DNA from: Uloborus plumipes
Taxonomy: Eukaryota; Arthropoda; Arachnida; Araneae; Uloboridae
DNA: 64,000 nt
Assembly: GCA_038373865.1 (NCBI GenBank)
Contig: JAXGGA010001629.1
Location: forward strand, 1-64,000
Direction of reading: 5' to 3'
The position numbers and the translations under genes were made by a program. The notes below the pieces were generated by a model, which saw only the letters and a list, made by a program, of their open reading frames with translations, was not told where the DNA came from and made no database searches. Shown piece after piece: positions 33,273 through 42,600 of this stretch. Within the stretch, counting starts at the first letter, position 1. Every line of letters starts with the position of its first letter.

Positions 33273-34881
33273 GGAAAAATGGAACACTGGAAAAATCATT
33301 CACCAGAGAATGGGAATTTTTCCAAATATGGTAAGCTTCCCAAAAATCGAGGTCATAAACTGACGAACATTTACAAATAATTCTAGCCGAAGAAAAATCA
33401 AAGCAGTGACCAGAAGTCCAACAATGCTGAGCAATGGAAGAGCGTGCTAGTTCTTTATGTTTAACATAATTTTGATGCTCTTTCAGACGGTGCTTAAGAG
33501 GCCGCTTAGTCTGGCCTACATAACTAAGTCCGCATTTGCAAGAGATGCTATAAATGCCCCAGTTGCTTTGGCAATCAATGGGATGCTTTAAGTTTGTAAA
33601 CTTGATTTTGTTCACAGGAGAGAAAGAAATATCGAAACCAAACTTTTTCAAAATCTTTGCAACTTGATGACTTGTTTTTGGATAAAAAGGCAAAACAATG
33701 GTGTAACCAACCTTAGACTCGGAAACCTTGCTGGAATGAGAGGGCTTTATTAGCCTATTATATATAGAATCAATAATCTTGGGCGAGTAACCCCGATCAA
33801 AAGCCACAGCTTTTAAATAAGAAAGCTCAGTATTTAAAGAACTGGATGAAGAACAGATATTCAAAGCACGAAACACAAAAGCCTTAAATGAGGCCAACTT
33901 TTGGTTTCGAGGATGAGAAGAGTAGTTGTGAGGAGGTAGTGTAACAGCAAAGGGCTTACGATACACTGAAGTCATAAAATCGTTATTACTTTTAGTAATC
34001 AAAACGTCCAAGAATGAAAGAGAACTTTCCATTTCCATTTCAATAGTGAATTGGATGCAAGGATCGATAGAATTAAGAGTGGAAAGTAAAAGCTCATTAT
34101 TAACTTGGTTTTGGTCAAGCAAAACAAAGCAATCGTCAACATAACGAACATAGAACGGAAACTTTATGGTTTCAAAAAGTTTTACCTCAAAGTAGTGCAT
34201 ATAAATGTCACTTAGAATAGGGCTCAAAGGGTTACCCATCGCTAAACCTTCGGACATGCGATAGTAAACACCATCAAATACAAAAGTATTCTGCTCAAGA
34301 CAAGCACGAGTAAGAGAAACAAGTTCATCAACCTCAAAACTAGAAAAATGATGTTCCTGGAGTCTCAATTTGAGACAATCCAGTGCTCCAATAACAGGTA
34401 CATTAGTGAAAAGTGATTTCACGTCAAAAGAAGCCATCGTTACGCCGTGAGGCTTAAAGCAACGTAACTTCTGAACAAAGTCAATGGAATTTTTAACAGT
34501 GAAAGAATTGCTGGTCAAAAGAGGAGAAAAAATGGAAACTAAATGCTTAGCTAGTTTGTAAGAAGCCGTGCCAATGTTTGAAACAATTGGCCTAAGAGGA
34601 ACGTTTGGTTTATGGACCTTTGGTAAAGCATAAAATCGGGCACAGTGTGCAACAGAAGGAATTAAACACCTTTTTGACGAATCACTCATGATAGGAGAAG
34701 CCTTCACAATGTTTCTAATTAAGTTGACCTCTTTAGTACTAGGGTCTTTATGAAGTGTCACATATGGACCAACTTCAATTAAATCCTTACATTTATCCAA
34801 ATATGAGCTTTTGTCCAGAATAACAACTTGACATCTGGAAGCAATTTTTATAATTTCGTCTTCTAGTGTTTTCTCCCGCGC
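33268..34881 (-). CDS. Penelope-like reverse transcriptase with C-terminal GIY-YIG endonuclease
   Basis: The frame is open from the stop at 33268 up to at least 34881. From codon TTG at 34800 it counts 510 residues. RT signatures: FYALPKVHKP (about 57-66), FDVKSLFTNVP (about 125-135, first catalytic Asp), GLAMGNPLSPILSDIYM (about 185-201) and YVRYVDDCF (217-225) with the YVDD active site. The C-terminal nuclease has GIYSISC (415-421), YVGQT (427-431), the following Arg/His/Glu cluster KHRLKEH (436-442), and a late Glu in FWEAY (about 487). The true start is probably ATG at 35002 in the right arm, whose peptide MRLNSQQSGKTP... is basic and ends in a Lys tract. A one-base difference in the GGGG/A14 run puts that start out of frame with the RT. 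In the left arm the run keeps the frame. The element is therefore close to intact but carries one frameshift, or slippage is used. Confidence 0.85.
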   Translation of the reverse strand, partial: AREKTLEDEIIKIASRCQVVILDKSSYLDKCKDLIEVGPYVTLHKDPSTKEVNLIRNIVKASPIMSDSSKRCLIPSVAHCARFYALPKVHKPNVPLRPIVSNIGTASYKLAKHLVSIFSPLLTSNSFTVKNSIDFVQKLRCFKPHGVTMASFDVKSLFTNVPVIGALDCLKLRLQEHHFSSFEVDELVSLTRACLEQNTFVFDGVYYRMSEGLAMGNPLSPILSDIYMHYFEVKLFETIKFPFYVRYVDDCFVLLDQNQVNNELLLSTLNSIDPCIQFTIEMEMESSLSFLDVLITKSNNDFMTSVYRKPFAVTLPPHNYSSHPRNQKLASFKAFVFRALNICSSSSSLNTELSYLKAVAFDRGYSPKIIDSIYNRLIKPSHSSKVSESKVGYTIVLPFYPKTSHQVAKILKKFGFDISFSPVNKIKFTNLKHPIDCQSNWGIYSISCKCGLSYVGQTKRPLKHRLKEHQNYVKHKELARSSIAQHCWTSGHCFDFSSARIICKCSSVYDLDFWEAYHIWKNSHSLVNDFSSVPFFP

Positions 34882-35002
34882 TTTTTTTTTTTTTTCCCCT
34901 ACTTTCCTTTGCCGCCTTCCCCCCCTCTTCTTCGCTCTCCTGGCGTTTCGCTGATCGCTGATTGGTCGGTGTTTTCCCGCTTTGTTGTGAGTTCAAGCGC
35001 AC
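34882..35002 (-). pseudogene. N-terminal coding part of the Penelope-like ORF, out of frame
   Basis: ATG at 35002 opens a basic, low-complexity N-terminus (QESEEEGGKAAKESRGKKKK). The frame slips at the A14 run (34882-34895), so that the RT body is read in another frame. The inverted left arm has a run that reads through to EKTLEDEIIKIASRCQ in frame, showing what the uninterrupted form looks like. Confidence 0.6.
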
Positions 35003-35079
35003 TCGCCCATTTGTTATAAATACCGGGGCACACGTGCTTCGCGCTCAGTTCTCTTACAGCTTTCATGTTGTTTGCTGAG

Positions 35080-35140
35080 CTTCTTGCACTGATGAAGGGG
35101 CTCCATTGTAGCCTTGAAATAGCTATTTGCTGTACTTTCT
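35080..35140 (+). ncRNA. Hammerhead-ribozyme-like motif, right arm
   Basis: CTGATGA (35089-35095) is followed by a stem II candidate (GGCT pairing with AGCC, with a bulge), GAAA at 35116-35119, and a stem III (AUAGC with GCUGU, loop UAUUU) leading to a GUA cleavage triplet at 35132-35134. Penelope-like terminal repeats are known to carry hammerhead motifs. I do not see a convincing stem I, so catalytic activity is uncertain. Confidence 0.45.
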
Positions 35141-35182
35141 ACCCTATTTGTGCTTTATTTACGTTGATTTTTTACTTCAAAT

Positions 35183-35195
35183 ATCGTTCTACATT
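35183..35195 (+). repeat. Target-site duplication of the Penelope-like element, right
   Basis: ATCGTTCTACATT, identical to 32867-32879. The first two bases may also belong to the arm. Confidence 0.7.
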
Positions 35196-35436
35196 GTTTG
35201 ATTCGGTTCAAAATGCTTTTGTTATTCTTCCCCTTATTGTTATCTTACCTAACACCCCTATTTTGGTAAGATCAGAAAAGATCTGACGCACGCGTAAATG
35301 CGCGGAAGGTGTTACCTAACAAAATCAAACCGTATATTACCAATTAAAAAATAAAAAGAAATAATAATACAAAGCACAAACAAAACAACCACGATAACAG
35401 TAAATAACTTAAATTATAGTTTAAAAAATCTGTTTT
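35196..35436. other. Short AT-rich spacer
   Basis: Nothing recognised between the Penelope-like element and the inverted Helitron-related module. Confidence 0.4.
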
Positions 35437-36225
35437 GGACCCCACACTATTTCCTTTTACGTGTAAATTTCTTAGTAGTTGCCTTAAGTGTTAAAAAGAG
35501 TGCTTGGAGTGAGCAAGGTAACAATTCAAATATTTACTCCCCTAATCTGCCACGAAACAATGCAAAAAATATTTTACAATGGTTAATTTTCTAAATATTG
35601 CTGATTTTAAGATCATTCAGTAAATTTTTCGCAAAATATCGCCAATAGCGCCAAGTTTAACCCAAATTCAAAAAATAATTTTTTCGCCAAATTTGTCGCC
35701 AACTTAGCGATATGTCTCCGTCGCCAAGTTGGCGTAAAACACTTGGCGACCAAAAGCTTGGCGACCTATCGCCAAGTGGTCGCGCCAATTCATATCACTT
35801 GAGTCTGCATTGAAATTAACCCTGATTTAACCCAAAAAAGGGGTAAAACATCCCCTTGGGAACATTCGAATGCAACCACAAGGGGAGGTGCACAACTAGA
35901 CCCTCCTCAGAGCTTAAAAACCAAGCTAGAAGCTTCTACGGCATATAGTTTTTGAGTTATGCGACCCACATACATACATACATACATCCGCACATACGTA
36001 TATACAGACGTCACGAGAAAACTCGTCGTAATCAACTCGGGGGTGGTTGAAAAGGATTTTTCGGTTGCTTATATGTTGGTAGGTACATATGCACGTGCTG
36101 ACAGGTCGAAAAAACTACTGAACATTCATTCGAGGGGGAGCAAAATCAAAATTTAGACTCAAATTTGAGTGATTTTTTTTCGCGATCACAATACTTCCTT
36201 TACTACGTAAAAGGAAGTAAAAACT
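35437..36225 (-). repeat. Inverted relative of the 28.4-28.8 kb Helitron module, plus extra end
   Basis: 35437-35890 is a diverged inverted match to 28395-28822, including GGACCCCACACTA, AAATTTCTTAGTAG, GCTTGGAGTGAGCAAGGTAA and the cluster of CGCCAAGT/ACTTGGCG words. Downstream the relation ends; a (CATA)n tract (35970-35990) and a terminal palindrome, TACTTCCTTTACTACGTAAAAGGAAGTA around 36191, follow. It may be a separate element that shares an internal module. Confidence 0.55.
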
Positions 36226-36972
36226 AATAAATAAGCTTTTAGAAAACACGTAATATAGTTAAGCCTTTAGTATTAAAAAATAGTATTAATTATATAACTT
36301 TTATGTTTGCAAAGTTCGTGAATTTTGTCTTTTATTTAGAGTTACATACACAACACAACCACCTAATACACTTATAATACATCAACATGCAATAATACAG
36401 TTTAGCCTTTAGTATTAATAATAGTATTAAATATATTACTTTTATGTTTGTAAAGAACGTGAATTGTATCTCTTATTCAGAGTTACATACAAACATACAT
36501 ACATACAAACAAACAAACAAACCCACATGTGAAAGTAATAACGGAGAAACAAATCATTCCGACTCAACATTCATCAGACTGTTATTTAGTCCCTACCATC
36601 AAAATCTCCTTATGAGTAACAAAACGCCAACCATCGCCAAGGTAAGCAGAGGATTAAAGGGAAAAACCGCGAGAGAAAGCCATCAGTCTTCTCAAAAAAA
36701 AATTAAAGCCGCCAGAATTATTAAATCAATCGATGACCGCCTACGATAACGTCCAGAGCAAACAAATTTCGCCAGGGTCACGATGGGTTCAGGAATTTCT
36801 TTCTCCTATCCCCTGGCAGACTGAAATTTAAATCTCCGCTTTGACTCGCCGGTGAAAGGTAAAACCGGTTTGGGCCGCACGCTCGGCTGATAAATTACGC
36901 CGCTAGTTTAGGCGTCATCCCAGAGATGATGGTTAAATCTTTTGAACTTCTCTTTCTGTTTTTCTTTTTTTA
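36226..36972. other. No gene recognised; GC-richer patch 36760-36940
   Basis: Two related AT-rich stretches occur: AGCCTTTAGTATTAAAAAATAG near 36265 and AGCCTTTAGTATTAATAATAG near 36405, each followed by TATAT-ACTTTTATGTTTG, an imperfect 145-bp duplication. A (CATA/CAAA)n microsatellite lies at 36487-36522. The patch 36760-36940 is GC-rich but has no supported frame. Confidence 0.4.
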
Positions 36973-37640
36973 GTTCGAAAGGATTAGTGGAGAAAGATGT
37001 ATTTCATCAAGCTAGAAGTATTGCACTTCACCTGGTTTCCAGACGACAACGACTAGATGTTGCCAAAGACAATGAGAAACTTTTTGTTGCCTGGATTCGT
37101 TATTATTAAGTATCACTACAATCTGGGAAATACCAAAAAAAACATATAGCAGCAGAACGTCAAAAATACAAACAACTTTTTTTTTTCTGTTTTCTTGTTT
37201 TAGGTCGAAAGGATTAGTGGAGGAAGATATATTTCATCAAGTTGGAAATACTGCGCTTCACCTGCTTTCCTACAAGGCAGAATGGACGACAACGACTAGA
37301 TGTTGCCAAAGACAATGTGACAAACTTTTTGTTGCCTGGAGTCGCAATTATAAAGTATCACTACAATCTGGGAAATACCAAAAAACATATGGCACTAGAA
37401 CGTCAAAAATACAAACTACTTTTTTTTCTGTTTTCTTGTTTTAGTTCGAAAGGATTAGTGGAGGAGATATACTTCATCAAGTTTGAAGTATTTCGCTTCA
37501 CCTGCTTTCCTACAAGGCAGAATGGACGACAACGACAAGATTTTGCCAAAGACAATGTGACAAACTTTTTGTTGCTGGATTCGCAACTATTACGTATTCG
37601 CGAAATCATCGTATCTCCACCAGGTGCTCAACTGGCATTC
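36973..37640 (+). repeat. Triplicated exon-like module (~230-240 bp)
   Basis: Units begin GTTCGAAAGGATTAGTGG (36973), GTCGAAAGGATTAGTGG (37203) and GTTCGAAAGGATTAGTGG (37444). Each is preceded by a polypyrimidine tract and TTTAG, resembling a 3' splice site. In unit 1, one frame reads SKGLVEKDVFHQARSIALHL then VSRRQRLDVAKDNEKLFVAW before a stop. Units 2 and 3 encode related peptides but split over two frames by short indels; unit 1 lacks about 18 bp (CCTACAAGGCAGAATGG). The protein is not recognised. It could be decayed duplicated exons or a non-coding satellite. Confidence 0.6.
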
Positions 37641-38364
37641 GTCACCTGGTCTAATTTGGTCTAAAAGTTAGCACCAAAGTTTGAAACTAAGATATAAAAG
37701 TTAGGCGTCATTAGAAAACATTTTTTCTTTTTTTAGACACTGAAACGTTCTGCTTAGGCGCAATTTAAAAAATATTTAAGTAAATAAAGCAAAGTTTTCT
37801 GCTTAATATACAAAACTACCAAAAATGATTACTTGAAGTAAAATTGTGATCGTCAGGTTACTCTTTATCGAAAGTTGTCATCAAAAACGACTATTTGTTG
37901 TCAAATCGTGGCTGTCAAACGAAACTTTTAGTGGAAAAATGCGACTAACGATTGCTTATTTCGCAACTAGGTATCTTTTAAGATTAGGAATAAATTAGAA
38001 ACAAGATTAACCTGATACAGAAAAATTTAAATTTTAAATAAAAGTTCAAAAATTCCCTAAAATGAAGTACTTGAACAAATTTATTCATTGCAGCAATCTT
38101 CCAGTTTTGTGCAATAAAACGTTGTTATTTTTAATTTTACTTTTCTGAACAAAGGTATTTATTTGTTTCTAAATTTGTTTTTGCTCATCACAATCAGTGC
38201 ACACTATTCATTACTTCTTTGGGAATTTAATTTCTTGTAACTTTGCCGTCTGTAAGTTGTATATTGTTTTAAAGATACGTCCTAGATATGCTTTCAAATC
38301 TGTTTAAAAAATACAAGACAATTTTTACAACCCGTTTTCTCATTTTATATTAACATTTTTTCGA
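37641..38364. other. No gene recognised
   Basis: AT-rich, with no supported frame or repeat. Confidence 0.4.
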
Positions 38365-38366
38365 TA

Positions 38367-39924
38367 CACTAGGTGGCCAAAAGTATCCGGACACTTTCAA
38401 AAATTCACATTTTTACATATTGCTCGAGAAATAAGTGATCAATTGTTCTTTAACTTTAGTCATACAAAATACAGGCTTCACCGAACATTTCCAAGTTGAA
38501 ATTAAATTACCCTTGCATTTGGGGGACGACAAGAAGGGGGTTGAAAGAAAAACCGCTTTTTGACCATAACTCTTCGAAAATAGCTCGGAATAAGCTATCA
38601 ATTTCAGTTATTAATTAGCATACTATGTATAATTACTGTACAAATTTTTATGAACGTACCACTCTTACTTCTGAAGATATGAAACATTTTTGAAAAAACG
38701 GCAATTTTATTTGAAGGGTTTTTGCTCATAACACGCAGAGTTTTTGATCAAACCTTATCACAACTTCAGGAAAAATGACAAAATACAAGAGAAAGAACAT
38801 ACTAAAATCGTAAATAAAAATATTAAAAATTCGATGAGATATGAACGTTAAAAGGAAATAATTTTTCACGGCGCATGCGCGAACGACAGAAATTTATAAC
38901 TACAAAAATATTGTAGCCTGATTTATAATGCATCTTATAAAAAAAGTTCCAGTTGAATATCATGAAAAATGAAAAAGATATCAGCGATCTAGTTAGCTGT
39001 ATTTCATTCATTTCGCAGACAATACATAAATAGTGAGGGTCTGTCCACAAAGAGCTATTTTTAAATTAAAGGTTATTGCGTCGTCTTTCAAAACAAACGT
39101 TTCAGAGGGTGTCCGGATACTTTTGGAAACGTACGTATAAGGTCTTTTTGGCCGAACAGACGAAATGTGACTTCTATGCCGAATATAAATTTTCAAACTG
39201 TATACAATTTAACATTGAAAAAAATGATCGATTGTCACCACAATATTTGTGGACAACCCCTCACTATTTATGTATTGTCTGCGAATGAATGAAATACAGC
39301 TCACTAGATCGCTGATATCTTTTTCATTTTTCATGATATTCAACTGAAACTTTTTTTATAAGATGCAGTATAAATCAGGCTACAATATTTTTGTAGTTAT
39401 AAAGTTCTGTCGTTCGCGCATGCGCCGTGAAAAATTATTTCCTTTTAACGTTCATATCTCATCGATTTTTTAATATTTTTATTTACCGCTTTAGTATGTT
39501 CTTTCTCTTGTATTTTGTCATCTTTCCTGAAGTTGTGATAAGGTTTGATCAAAAACTCTGCGTGTTATGAGCAAAAACCCTTCAAATAAAATTGCCGTTT
39601 TTTCAAAAATTTTTCATATCTTCAGAAGTAAGAGTGGTACGTTCATAAAAATTTATACAGTAATTATACATAGTATGCTAATTAATCACTGAAATTGATA
39701 GCTTATTCCGAGCTATTTTCGAAGAGTTATGGTCAAAAAGCGGTTTTGGACGCCAAAAGCGGCGTCCCCCAAATGCAAGGGTAATTTAATTTCAACTTAG
39801 AAATGTTCGGTGAAGTCTATATTTTGTATGACTAAAGTTAAAGAACAATTGATCACTTATTTCTCGAGCTATATGTAAGAATGTGAATTTTTGAAAGTGT
39901 CCGGATACTTTTGGCCACCTAGTG
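38367..39924. mobile_element. Foldback element with ~680-bp inverted arms, TA target
   Basis: It begins CACTAGGTGGCCAAAAGTAT and ends with its mirror (CTTTTGGCCACCTAGTG), flanked on both sides by TA (38365-38366, 39925-39926). The arms (38367-39051 and 39247-39924) are nearly identical inverted copies over their length. The ~195-bp spacer holds an internal GTGTCCGGATACTTTTGG (39107-39125) that matches the element end, as if the left half were a complete ~760-bp unit and the right arm an inverted duplicate. The CACTAGGTGGCCAAAAGT ends are Tc1-like. No transposase frame. Capable of forming a very long hairpin. Confidence 0.85.
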
Positions 39925-40430
39925 TATCACATTTCTAAAGTGGTTTTCCAAAAACCATACGTTCGAAAAAAGTATATTTTTATTTCTACAAATAAGAGAA
40001 CCAGAAGTTAGGATGGAAAAAAAATGTTACTTCATATTTTCTGTTTGATCGCTTGGGGAAAAAAAAATCAAATACTAAGTTTGAAAAAACTGGTTTATAT
40101 GTGGTCTCATCTGTCTGTCTTTTCCGACACATTTTCGGGGGCGAAAAAGGAAAAGAAAATTCTATTCTACAAAATGTGTTGTGTTGGCTTTGGTCCAAAG
40201 AATAACAAAAATATTTTTCCTCGAAAAAGCTTTGCAGATCCCGCTGCTAAAATAAAAATGATAAATGTTATTGAGAACATTTTGTGCCATTTGTGTAATG
40301 ATTCATAAAGATCTAAGACAGTGTTTAAGTCCAAAGCAAAAAATAAATAAAACAAGAAAACAAATGAAATTTATTATAAAAATCAAAATTTTAAACGAAA
40401 GAATCAAATGAATTTTAAATTGTTGGGTTT
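39925..40430. other. No gene recognised
   Basis: AT-rich spacer with chance frames only. Confidence 0.4.
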
Positions 40431-40500
40431 AGAAACGTAAATATCCGTTAAATTTTGTATACTGGGTGTTAAAATATGCGAAATCGTCAACAAGGAGACA

Positions 40501-40890
40501 CATTGTAAAAAATAGGTATTGTTTTTACAGTATAATACAGCTAATTTTACAGTAATAAACTGTTAAATTGCTATTTTACAATAGTAGACTAAAATTGCTA
40601 GCTTACAGTAATAAATTGTAAGATTGCTAGTTTCAGTTTACTACTGTGCGTTTACCGTTTTAAACTGGAACCTATGCTGCTAGTATTATACTGTTGTTTT
40701 TACAGAATAATACAGCTAATTTAATGGTGATATTGGTAATTTTACAGTAAGAAACTATAAAATTGCTAATTTTACAGTGATGAACAGTAAAGTAAATAGT
40801 TTTATAGTTTATTACTGTGCTTTTCCAGTTTTAAACTGGAACCTCTGCTGCCATTGTTATACTGTAAAAACAAGTTTATTTTTTGCAGTG
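40501..40890. mobile_element. ACAGT-type MITE, copy 5, in a tandem unit (target CA)
   Basis: Starts CATTGTAAAAAATAGG and ends TTTTTTGCAGTG. The flanks are GAGACA on the left and CAAATC on the right; sister tandem units read GAGACAAATC at the same place. The insertion therefore duplicated the dinucleotide CA, whereas other copies have TA. 390 bp, non-coding. Confidence 0.85.
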
Positions 40891-41034
40891 CAAATCGACA
40901 TTTTTGATTTCACCGTGTCCATCCATCAGCCTCAAAATGGAAAGTTTAAATTTTATCAGTTCCGATAACCTGCAGTTAATTTCTTCAATTCATCAAGTGA
41001 ACTTAGCCGACGCATAAGGTTGATTGCAGTTTAA

Positions 41035-41517
41035 CCTATTAATGCCTGACATTTTTTTTCCAAAGATATTTTGTATACTGGTTAAAAACAGTGTTTAATG
41101 GACAGGAAAAATAATTAAAAAAATATTATGTAAAAAATAATGTTTTTATTAAGGAAAGAAGAATCGTCCCTTAAAATTTACGATAGACCCCAGAGGGTAA
41201 ATACTTTTTTACTAATTTTTTCTTTCTGCCTACCATATAATATTTAAAAAGACATTTTGTAAGAAAAAATAAAATCTAACACAAACTGGGAAGCTGGGAA
41301 TAACTTTGAAATGAGATTGTGAACGATGTCATTTTTGATAAAGATCATTTTAAAACTGCTACAGAACACACTCGACAATGGTTAGGTGCTGCAATCTGTT
41401 AATAACGAATTGAAACAATACCAAGGTACTAATTGAACGCTATTATTTGGTTGATTTTGGGGAAATTCAGATCCTTTTTTGGACCGTCCCTAAAAATGGA
41501 CGCTAGGCATTAATGGG
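41035..41517. mobile_element. piggyBac-type MITE, 483 bp, TTAA target
   Basis: Flanked by TTAA at 41031-41034 and 41518-41521. The termini are inverted: CCTATTAATGCCT on the left and AGGCATTAATGGG on the right. Sister units of the tandem array continue across the site (GCAGTTTAAACTATCACTGC), confirming the insertion. There is no transposase; TTAA duplication and C-rich ends are typical of piggyBac. Confidence 0.8.
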
Positions 41518-42600
41518 TTAAAACCGTCACTGTAATTTAACTTACTGGCTAGTGTTCCTAGTCACATTTATAAAAGTAACCAAGAATAAAAACTATTTTC
41601 CAACAAATTTTTTATTCTGGATGATAAAATAAGCTTCATCATCAACGTGGAGACAAATCCTTTGGTGACATCTTGATTTGACCTTGTCCAGCATCACCTG
41701 TCCTCTGTCCATCAACTTCGGATTTCAAAAATCTTATCACATGCAGTTAATTTATTTAACTCATAAAGAAAGCGTATTTAAACTGCTGCATAAGGTTAAT
41801 CGCAGTTTAAACTATCACTGCTATTAAAACTTCCTGGTCAATGTCCCGAGTCACGCTAAAAGAAAATATTCAACACATAAGCAACCTTTCCCACCAAGAA
41901 TGATCGTCAATAGGGAGACAAATCCTTTGACGACATTTTGATTTCAACGTGTGCAGCCATCCCCTATCCATCAATTTCGAATTTCAAAAATTCCCATGAT
42001 CTACACTTAATTTATTCAGCTCATACAGCGTACTTAAGCCGCTGAATAAAGTTAATCGCTGTCTAAACTATCACTATTATTAAACTTACTGGTCAGTGAC
42101 CCCAATCACATTTATAAAAGTAGCCACATTAAAAACCATTTTCAATCAAATTTGGGTTCTGGATGTTAAAATATGCATGATCGTCAACATGAAGACAAAT
42201 CGTTTGATGACATCCATCAGTTTCGAATTTCAAAAACTCCAATCACCTGCAGCTAATTTATTCAACTCATACAGGGTACTTAAGCCGCTGCACAAGGTTA
42301 ACAGTAGTCTAAACTCTCACCGTTACTAAACTTACTGGTCAGTGACCCCCAATCACATTTACAAAAATAGCCAACATTAAAAACCATTTTCAATCAAATT
42401 TGTTAAAATATGCATGATCGTCAACATGGAGACAAATCGTTTGATGACATCCATCAGCTGCGAATTTCAAAAACTATAATCACTTGCAGCTAATTTATTC
42501 AACTCATACAAGCGTACTTAAGCCGCTGCATAAGGTTAATCGCAGTCTAAACTATCACTGCCATTAAATTTCCTGGTCAGTGTCCCCAATCACTTTCAGA

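Larger units (their letters stand above)
32880..35182 (-). mobile_element. Penelope-like retroelement with inverted terminal repeats
   Basis: Layout from left: a 35-bp tail (32880-32914), an inverted-repeat arm (32915-33272), the RT plus GIY-YIG frame on the minus strand, and the matching arm (34827-35184). The 13-bp word ATCGTTCTACATT occurs at 32867-32879 and again at 35183-35195, which I read as the target-site duplication (it overlaps the right arm by two bases). RT joined to a GIY-YIG nuclease is diagnostic of endonuclease-positive Penelope-like elements; terminal repeats (pLTRs) with variable orientation and a short tail are also known in the group. The arms carry a hammerhead-like core. 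Confidence 0.85.
34827..35184 (-). repeat. pLTR-like arm, right (5' side of the RT gene)
   Basis: Mirror of 32915-33272. Read on the minus strand it supplies the N-terminal coding sequence of the element and runs directly into the RT frame. The TATA-like word and GC-rich CACGTG motif would lie upstream of the start codon at 35002. Confidence 0.85.
40430..42600 (+). repeat. ~240-285-bp tandem array, about five units, with two insertions
   Basis: Units share TAAAATATGCATGATCGTCA, CATGGAGACAAATC, a CATCCATCAG-TTCGAATTTCAAAAA block, TTTATTCAACTCATAC, CTTAAGCCGCTGCATAAGGTTAATCGCAGT and GGTCAGTGACCCCAATCACA. Boundaries fall near 41560, 41850, 42100, 42345 and 42585. The first unit (40430-41560) is split by an ACAGT-type MITE and by a TTAA-flanked element; sister units show both empty sites. 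Chance frames do not persist between units. Confidence 0.75.
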
